This document shows positions 58,416 to 64,000 of a stretch of DNA of 64,000 nt, piece by piece (position 1 is the first letter of the stretch; each line of letters opens with the position of its first letter). Both the position numbers and the translations under genes were made by a program. Below the pieces are notes generated by a model, which saw only the letters and a list, made by a program, of their open reading frames with translations, did not search any database and was not told the origin of the DNA. This DNA comes from DASYDU01 sp050248495 (GTDB taxonomy: Bacteria; Planctomycetota; Planctomycetia; Pirellulales; Lacipirellulaceae), in assembly GCA_050248495.1 (NCBI GenBank), contig JBFWSG010000008.1:1-64000 (forward strand). The letters run 5' to 3'.

Positions 58416-58539
58416 TCCAAGGCTGCCAAGAAACACAACTTGAATCACCAACGTGGCCAATGGCCGGGAGGGGAGCCGCATCGCTTGGCAGCTGTGCGGC
58501 TATTTTCGTGCTGTTGGCCGAACATTTTGGAGGTGGCTA

Positions 58540-59169
58540 ATGCGTGTTATTATCGTCGCCGCGGTATTTTTGTGCTGTGGGTGGGTTCAGGCCGACGAGC
58601 TGGTATTTACCGTCGGGCAGCAGCTGAGTCCCTATACGATTCCCGGCACCGATCCAGCCCACTTTACTTACCTCCGCAGCACCGTGGGTAGTGACTCGGG
58701 CGGCTCTCACACCAAGATCTCGACTAGCGAGAATGCCTTCGTCGGCTGGGGATTTGAGCTCGCGCCTGTAGACGATCTTCGCTTCTACATCACCGATCAG
58801 TTCTGGACTGCGGAGAGCAGCGCTGCGGCAGCTGCCCTGTTGGCAAGCATCAGCAACAATCCCAACGCGTCTCTGTTCGTGGAAGCGCCGACGATTGAAT
58901 CTACAATCTTCTTCAATCCGCTGGACCCGACCGCTTGCTCAATGATGGTCTGCACCAGTTACAATCAAAACGATTTCAATCAAACCGTCGATACAAGCGG
59001 TTGGAATATGACCTCAATCTACGCCAGACTGGACCTCACCTCCCGCAATCGGCTCGTCTCCTGGAACTTTAGTTTTTACGGTCAAGCGATTCCCGAGCCG
59101 GCGAGCTGGTGGATGGTAGCCAGCATCTGCGGTGTGCTCATGACTTGCGGTCGGACGCGACTGAGTTGA
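58540..59169 (+). CDS. PEP-CTERM protein inside the split sdh region
   Basis: The 209-residue product has a signal peptide (MRVIIVAAVFLCCGWVQA), a body of mixed beta character with no recognised domain, and IPEPASWWMV plus helix and CGRTRLS, a PEP-CTERM tail. TTTTGGAGGTGG upstream is a strong ribosome binding site that fixes the ATG at 58540. It is a plus-strand gene between minus-strand genes and has its own promoter, so it was inserted into the region as a unit or with its neighbours. Confidence 0.78.
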   Translation: MRVIIVAAVFLCCGWVQADELVFTVGQQLSPYTIPGTDPAHFTYLRSTVGSDSGGSHTKISTSENAFVGWGFELAPVDDLRFYITDQFWTAESSAAAAALLASISNNPNASLFVEAPTIESTIFFNPLDPTACSMMVCTSYNQNDFNQTVDTSGWNMTSIYARLDLTSRNRLVSWNFSFYGQAIPEPASWWMVASICGVLMTCGRTRLS

Positions 59170-59319
59170 CATTCCGCATTTGCAGAGTGCGCGGACTTGC
59201 TAGTCCGGTGGGGGGCGGCTGCGGAGTGACTCCTGCCCAAGGTGTGAAAGACTGCAATACTCGCAGCGGTTGTCGGTGCGACGGACTACATCTTCCCCGC
59301 AGGCGAGACGGGATGTCGC

Positions 59320-59529
59320 TCATAATGCGGCGCGTTCGGCGCGGAGCCGGAGGAGCGACAGGAACTCGGCGAGGTCTACCAGGCCATCGGCTTCAGCGCG
59401 TTCTGGGTCGGTGAGCGGCTGGCCGGCATCTTGACGGTCGAGAAGGGCCTGCAGGCGTGCGGCCACCGCGTCTGGCAAGCGGAATTGAGCCAGCTCATCG
59501 GGAAGATCGACTTCAAGAGTAAGCGTCAT
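59320..59529 (-). CDS. Small antitoxin-like protein
   Basis: The 69-residue product starts MTLTLEVDLPDELAQF, then PDAVAARLQALLDRQDAGQPL and LTDPERAEADGLVDLAEFLSLLRLR. This is a beta strand plus helices in a pattern shared by small proteins found alone or next to toxin genes in cyanobacteria and planctomycetes. No toxin partner is adjacent. I cannot name the family. Confidence 0.55.
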   Translation of the reverse strand: MTLTLEVDLPDELAQFRLPDAVAARLQALLDRQDAGQPLTDPERAEADGLVDLAEFLSLLRLRAERAAL

Positions 59530-59622
59530 AAGAATTCACCTTTGGCCAGGTGCTTCTATTCTAACACCTATTCAAAGGTCGGCAATTTTGGCCGGAATGT
59601 GCTGTTTATTGTAACGCCAGCG

Positions 59623-61572
59623 CTACTTCTTCTGCCGTGCCTTCCAGGCTTCTTCGATGACTTCGGCGCCGACGAGGCCGTAGAGGCGGGGGCGCGGGGG
59701 GACGAGGGTGGTGTCGACGTCTTCGTAAGACAGCGTCGGCTCGCCTTCCTTGTCGATGGTGGCGATGGTGGTTTTGAGCCATTTGCGGTTTTTGGCTTCG
59801 AAGTCGTCGCACCATTTTTCGGCCTGGCGGCGGCGCTCGGCGGGGTCTTCGGCGGTGATGCCGGCCGGTTCGAAGGCGGGCTTGTAGTGAGCGCCGCGGC
59901 ATTCATCGCGGGCGAGCGCGCCCTTCAAGATCGCCTTGGCGATCGGGAACATGTCGCGGAGGGCCTTGGTGTAGACGACGTTCTGGTTCGTCCACGCGCC
60001 GGTATCGGAGAGGGAGCACTTTGACGCGCGGTCGCAAAGTGTGCCGACGGAGCCGATCGCTTCTTCGAGCTGGTCATTGATGCGGACGACCGTGGCAGCC
60101 CGGGTCATCTGGTCGCCGAGCTCTTGATGGATCAAGTACGGGTTCTCATTGCCGCCGGGGCGGGTAAGCAGCGTGTCGTGGTCGGCCTGGGCCAGGTCGC
60201 GGGCGGTCCGCATCAGGCGGGCGAATTTTTCGTCGCCGGCGGATTCCTTGAGGGAGCCCAGGAGATTCTTGAGGCCGGGAGCGATCCACAGGCCGGTGAA
60301 AATGCAGGACAGCAGCGAGTTCGCGCCGAGGCGGTTCGCGCCGTGGTACTGGTAGTCGCACTCGCCGATGGCGTAGAGGCCGGGGATGTTGGTCTGGTGG
60401 TTACGTGGCGAGCCGACAGCGAGGCCGCCCTCGGCAGTGCGTTCGTAATCGGCCCACAAGCCGCCCATCGAGTAGTGGACGGCGGGGAAGATTTTCATGG
60501 GCTCATCGCGCGGGTCGACGCCTTGGAACTTCTCGTAAATGCTGAGGATGCCGCCGAGCTTGCGATCGAGCTCGGCCCGCGGGATGTGGGTGAGATCGAG
60601 GTAGACGCACTGGCGATCGCGCTCGACGCTGAGTCCTTCGTTGACGCAAACGTTGAAGATCTCGCGGGTGGCGATGTCGCGCGGCACGAGGTTTCCGTAC
60701 TTCGGGTAGCGTTCTTCGAGGAAGTAGTAACGTTCTTCCTCGGGAATTTGCTTGGGCGGGCGGGGGTCCTGCGGCGTGCGCGGCACCCAGACGCGGCCGC
60801 CTTCGCCGCGGGCGGATTCGCTCATCAGGCGGAGCTTGTCGGCGCCGGGGATGGCGGTGGGGTGGACCTGGATGAACTCGCCGTTGGCGTACTTCGCGCC
60901 GGCGCGGGCGCAGCGGCTCACGGCGGAGCCGTTGCAGGCCATGCTCATGGTGCTGCGGCCGTAGATCAGGCCGCAACCACCGCTGGCGACGACGACGGCG
61001 TCGGCTCCGAAGCTGCGAATCTCCATGGTGATGAGATTCTGCGCGACGGCGCCACGACAGCGGCCGGTGTCATCGAGGATGGGTCCCAAAAAGTCCCAGC
61101 CTTCGTACATGGCGACGCGGCCTTCGGAGTGCCAGCGGCGGACTTGCTCATCGAGGGCGTAGAGGAGTTGCTGGCCGGTCGTCGCACCGGCGAAAGCGGT
61201 CCGCTTGAAGAGGGTGCCGCCGAAGCGGCGCTGGTCGCGGAAGCCTTCCTGCGTGCGGTTGAAGGGAACGCCGAGGCGGTCCATCAGGTCGATGATCTTC
61301 GGCCCGTGGTAGACCATCTCCTTGACGGGCGGTTGATGCTGGAGGAAGTCGCCGCCGTAGACGGTGTCGTCGAGGTGGAGCCACTCGCTGTCGCCTTGCT
61401 GGCGGGTGAGGTCGTTGACGCTGTTGATGCCGCCCTGGGCGCAGACGCTGTGGGAGCGCTTGACGGGGGTGAGGCTCATGAGATCGACGTTGATGCCGAG
61501 CTCGGCGAGCTTCATGCTGGCGGCGAGGCCCGCGAGCCCACCACCGACGACCAGTACACGCTGCTTTGCCAC
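59623..61572 (-). CDS. sdhA: Succinate dehydrogenase / fumarate reductase flavoprotein subunit
   Basis: The 649-residue subunit oxidises succinate. Visible are the FAD-binding VVGGGLAGLAASMKLAELG, KRSHSVCAQGGIN with the covalent-FAD type His region, the substrate region SESARGEGGRVWVPR and HYSMGGLWADYE, and CDYQYHGANRLGANSLL. GTG at 61572 was chosen as start because the longer frame runs back through the repeat at 61608-61772. It follows sdhC on the same strand; sdhB, normally next, lies about 3.2 kb away. Confidence 0.95.
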   Translation of the reverse strand: MAKQRVLVVGGGLAGLAASMKLAELGINVDLMSLTPVKRSHSVCAQGGINSVNDLTRQQGDSEWLHLDDTVYGGDFLQHQPPVKEMVYHGPKIIDLMDRLGVPFNRTQEGFRDQRRFGGTLFKRTAFAGATTGQQLLYALDEQVRRWHSEGRVAMYEGWDFLGPILDDTGRCRGAVAQNLITMEIRSFGADAVVVASGGCGLIYGRSTMSMACNGSAVSRCARAGAKYANGEFIQVHPTAIPGADKLRLMSESARGEGGRVWVPRTPQDPRPPKQIPEEERYYFLEERYPKYGNLVPRDIATREIFNVCVNEGLSVERDRQCVYLDLTHIPRAELDRKLGGILSIYEKFQGVDPRDEPMKIFPAVHYSMGGLWADYERTAEGGLAVGSPRNHQTNIPGLYAIGECDYQYHGANRLGANSLLSCIFTGLWIAPGLKNLLGSLKESAGDEKFARLMRTARDLAQADHDTLLTRPGGNENPYLIHQELGDQMTRAATVVRINDQLEEAIGSVGTLCDRASKCSLSDTGAWTNQNVVYTKALRDMFPIAKAILKGALARDECRGAHYKPAFEPAGITAEDPAERRRQAEKWCDDFEAKNRKWLKTTIATIDKEGEPTLSYEDVDTTLVPPRPRLYGLVGAEVIEEAWKARQKK

Positions 61573-61607
61573 TGCTGTCCTCTGAGGGTCGAAGCTATTG
61601 ACTGTTT

Positions 61608-61772
61608 TGCGCGCCAAGACGCAAAGGGGCAAAGATCGCAAAGAAAAACAAGAGAATGGCGAAGGACGAATTCCCAATGACGAATTGAAGAGTCATTTTT
61701 CGTCATTCGTCATTGGGAATTCGTCATTACGATCCCGGTGCTTTGCGTTCTTGGCTCCTTGGCGTCTTTGCG
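61608..61772. repeat. Nested composite palindrome between sdhA and sdhC
   Basis: Outer arms GCGCCAAGACGCAAAG and CTTGGCGTCTTTGCG enclose inner arms GGACGAATTCCCAATGACG and CATTGGGAATTCGTCATT. Same inner words as at 30088, 33513 and 44091, but a different outer family. Confidence 0.65.
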
Positions 61773-61829
61773 GGCTGGATTGGGGTGTGCGGTCAAACAT
61801 CGCGCGGGGCAAGCCCCGCCGCTAAATGG

Positions 61830-62690
61830 CTATTCTTTGGGGGCGGTTTCGGATTCGGACGCAGGCGCCGATTTCGATTCATCGGATGCGGTGCGTTTGT
61901 GTTCGTTGGGTTCGATTTCGCCGGTGTCGATGCGCGACTGGTACATCTTGTCTTCGATCTGGATGGCTTGTTCGAGTTCGGGCGGGCGGCCGGCTTGGCG
62001 CATGCCGAAGAGGGCGCCGAGGGTGACCAGGGCCAGGAGCACGCCGAAGGTCATGCAGGCTTTGAGCGCGCGGGCCTGGGCGGGCGGGCTGATCCAGACT
62101 CCCCAAGTGATGCCCATCGTCCACAGGCCGTTGGCGAAGTGGAACACGCACGCCAAAGCGCCGACCATGTAGAAGATCAAGATGATCGGGCTCTGCAGGG
62201 CTTCGCCGGCGGTTGAAGCGGCGTTGTATGGCCTGAACTGCGCGCCGCCGAAGGGCTCCGCCACGTCGTGCAGCCACCAGTTCCAGTGGAACCAGCCGTG
62301 CATGTGGAACACGTGGTAGAGGATAAAGACGAAGGCGATCAGGCCGGTCCAACGCTGCCAGGTGTAGCGGCGGTTGGCGCCGTAGGGATAGTCGCGGGTG
62401 TTGGGGATCATGCCCACCGCGATCATCACGCCGACGATCGCGTGAAACAGGATCGGGATGAAGATGAAGGTCCACTCGACGAGCGGCAGCAGCTTGCCGA
62501 GGCTGTGGATCGTGTAGACGTTCTTCTGAAATGTGCCGGGGCCGTTGAGCACGCTGGCGTTGGTGACCAGGTGGACGGTCATGTAGAGGCCGACGGGCAG
62601 GAGCCCGCTGAGCGAGTGCAGTCGACGGATGACAAACTCATGTCGAGCGAAGAACGACTGCGAGGGACCATCCACGTCCGAAGACTCCAA
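61830..62690 (-). CDS. sdhC: Succinate dehydrogenase cytochrome b subunit (b558 type)
   Basis: The 286-residue membrane anchor has five hydrophobic helices and the His residues that hold hemes and form the quinone site: RRLHSLSGLLPVGLYMTVHLVTN, LFHAIVGVMIAVG, ILYHVFHMHGWFHW and GALACVFHFANGLWTMG. This is the B. subtilis-like cytochrome b558 type. The C-terminal ~45 residues are charged and low complexity. It is first in the sdhCA gene pair. Confidence 0.92.
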   Translation of the reverse strand: MESSDVDGPSQSFFARHEFVIRRLHSLSGLLPVGLYMTVHLVTNASVLNGPGTFQKNVYTIHSLGKLLPLVEWTFIFIPILFHAIVGVMIAVGMIPNTRDYPYGANRRYTWQRWTGLIAFVFILYHVFHMHGWFHWNWWLHDVAEPFGGAQFRPYNAASTAGEALQSPIILIFYMVGALACVFHFANGLWTMGITWGVWISPPAQARALKACMTFGVLLALVTLGALFGMRQAGRPPELEQAIQIEDKMYQSRIDTGEIEPNEHKRTASDESKSAPASESETAPKE

Positions 62691-62923
62691 GAAAGCTGTT
62701 AGCTCTTAGCTATTAGCCGTTAGCCAAGGCGGCCACAGCATTCCCGGCCAGTATAAAGGCGGCGGGTGAGGGGTGACAAGGGACGGGGCGGGCGAGGAAT
62801 GCGCAGAGCGAGAGCAGGGCGTCTAGCGTCGCGGTGCGCGGATTCGCACGGTGGGACGGGGGACGAAAAACTGAGTACTGGGTACTGGGTACTGGGTACT
62901 GAATGTGAAGGCGGTGCGCGGCG
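62691..62923. repeat. Spacer with simple repeats (TTAGCC words and TACTGGG tandem)
   Basis: TTAGCTCTTAGCTATTAGCC at 62699-62720 and four TACTGGG-like units (TACTGGGTACTGGGTACTGG, 62876-62900) lie in a gene-free stretch. No promoter could be assigned. Confidence 0.5.
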
Positions 62924-64000
62924 CTATGGCGTGGGGGCGGTTTCGGCCGACTTCTGGTTGGCGGCGTCCTTTTTAGCGGCTTCTTCGGCGGCCTTCTTCT
63001 GGGCGGCTTCGACTTCGGCGGCTTTGTCTCGATACTCCTTGGCGAGGTCGGGGTGGCCGAGCTTGTCGAGCGCGTCGGCGGCGTGGCGGTAGGCGGGCGC
63101 GTACTCGTCGAAGAGCCGGATGGCGCTCACGAACGAGTCGGCCGCTTGCTGGTTCTTGCCGAGGCGTTCGTACACGACCCCACGTTTGAAATAGTGGGTC
63201 CACTCGGCCGGCTCGAGCCGCAGCGCGGCGTTGAAGTCGCTGAGCGCCTTGTCGTTCTCGCCGCGGGCCATGTAGGCCAGGCCGCGGTTGACGTAGGCCG
63301 GGACATAACGATCGCTGTCGGCGAGCGCCAGCCCGTAGCAGCGAATGGCTTCAAGATACTCGCCCTTCTTGGCCTGGGCGAATCCTTCCCAGAGCTTCGG
63401 CCGCGGGTCCTGGTATTCGATGTTGGCGGCGTGGCGGAAGTCGAGGATCGCCAGGTCGTCCTCGCCCATGTTGTAGAACACGATGCCGCGGCGGAAATAG
63501 GCTTCGGCCAGATCGGGATTCAGGTTGATCGACTCGGTGAGCGAGGCGATGGCGTCGCCATAGCGGCCGAGCAGGCGGAGACAAACGCCGCGGCGGAATT
63601 CGCCTGCGGCCTTGAGATTGGCATACGTGGGATTGTCGCCCGCCAGCTCGATCAGCTTGTCGCATTCTTCGAGTGCCTGTTCGTAAGCGTCGGTCTTGGT
63701 CTTCGGATCGGGATCTTCCTTGGCAAATTCGAGCAGGACGGCGGCCTTGGTGAGATAGCCTTGCGCGAACGGCTCGTCGGAATCCTTGCGCTTCGGCTTG
63801 TAGTTCTGGATCGAAGCGTCGACGGCGTCGATCGCTTCCTTGTACTTCTTTTCGCGGAGCAAGATCCCGGCCAGCGCGAAGTGGTTCTCGAAGTTATCTG
63901 GATCGAGGCTGATCGCCTTTTGAATTTCGTCGTTGGCTTTGTCGTACTTGGCGATCGTGGAGTAGGCCTGGGCCAAGAGTTGGTGGGCCTCGGCGTTGTT
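62924..64000 (-). CDS. TPR-repeat protein (N-terminus beyond the window)
   Basis: The frame is open to the right edge and ends at 62924; at least 358 residues are visible. Seven or more tetratricopeptide repeats can be seen, such as AEAYFRRGIVFYNMGEDDLA, VPAYVNRGLAYMARGENDKA and THYFKRGVVYERLGKNQQAA. The C-terminus is an Ala/Lys-rich coiled-coil-like helix (AAQKKAAEEAAKK). TPR proteins are scaffolds for protein complexes; partners cannot be told from the sequence. Confidence 0.85.
   Translation of the reverse strand, partial: NNAEAHQLLAQAYSTIAKYDKANDEIQKAISLDPDNFENHFALAGILLREKKYKEAIDAVDASIQNYKPKRKDSDEPFAQGYLTKAAVLLEFAKEDPDPKTKTDAYEQALEECDKLIELAGDNPTYANLKAAGEFRRGVCLRLLGRYGDAIASLTESINLNPDLAEAYFRRGIVFYNMGEDDLAILDFRHAANIEYQDPRPKLWEGFAQAKKGEYLEAIRCYGLALADSDRYVPAYVNRGLAYMARGENDKALSDFNAALRLEPAEWTHYFKRGVVYERLGKNQQAADSFVSAIRLFDEYAPAYRHAADALDKLGHPDLAKEYRDKAAEVEAAQKKAAEEAAKKDAANQKSAETAPTP

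Overview
The window looks like a draft chromosome segment of a planctomycete, most likely of the Pirellulales type. The reasons are: nine proteins ending in a PEP-CTERM sorting tail (one imperfect), dockerin-like D-x-N-x-D modules inside two of them, a menaquinone gene set of the futalosine type, an EF-G whose G1 loop has Ser (the mitochondrial/spdEFG1 type), a cytochrome b fused to two cytochrome c domains beside a Rieske protein, short proteins with the planctomycete-style motif RFSLRTLL, and gene-poor GC-rich spacers full of palindromic repeats. A 100-N run at 25436-25535 marks a scaffold join.

Layout. 1-2680: the end of an IS5-like transposase, then an unusual array of nine tiny genes on the minus strand separated by copies of one ~20-bp repeat. 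2841-4673: a PEP-CTERM protein facing a CPBP-type membrane protease. 5444-13776: fusA, a three-gene nucleotidyltransferase operon whose last gene has an in-frame stop, a tetR-dinB pair with a perfect operator palindrome, a secreted Pro-rich protein, a histidine kinase and nadD. 13934-21769: priA, a heme-c histidine kinase, rnhA, a REP-associated transposase-like gene and recG. 22157-25662: three PEP-CTERM paralogs and the assembly gap. 25875-28847: an ECF sigma factor with a membrane vWA protein. 28949-32648: mqnE, mqnP, ubiX and menG. 32710-45057: comB, glyQS, a zinc-ribbon membrane protein, the Rieske/cytochrome b-c genes, nrnA, ribF, trpB - a 36-residue membrane peptide - trpA, and mutM. 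45070-54690: a decayed toxin-antitoxin pair, a DUF3500 protein, then an extracellular block of heme peroxidase, CHRD protein, copper radical oxidase, DUF6790 protein, DacB and an S1/P1-type nuclease. 54805-62690: nnrE, sdhB, sdhA and sdhC, with sdhB cut off from sdhCA by about 3.2 kb holding a GH43 enzyme, a PEP-CTERM protein and a small antitoxin-like gene. The window ends inside a TPR protein.

The genes fit a respiratory, surface-exporting bacterium: menaquinone synthesis, a Rieske/b-c complex and succinate dehydrogenase form one electron-transport theme, while the PEP-CTERM proteins, the CPBP protease and the oxidase/peroxidase block form an export and surface-oxidation theme. The strongest candidates for something undescribed are the tiny-gene/repeat array at 172-2677, the 36-residue peptide locked between trpB and trpA, and the palindromic repeats that sit in frame inside two genes. 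The window has no rRNA, no tRNA that I could find and no CRISPR array.
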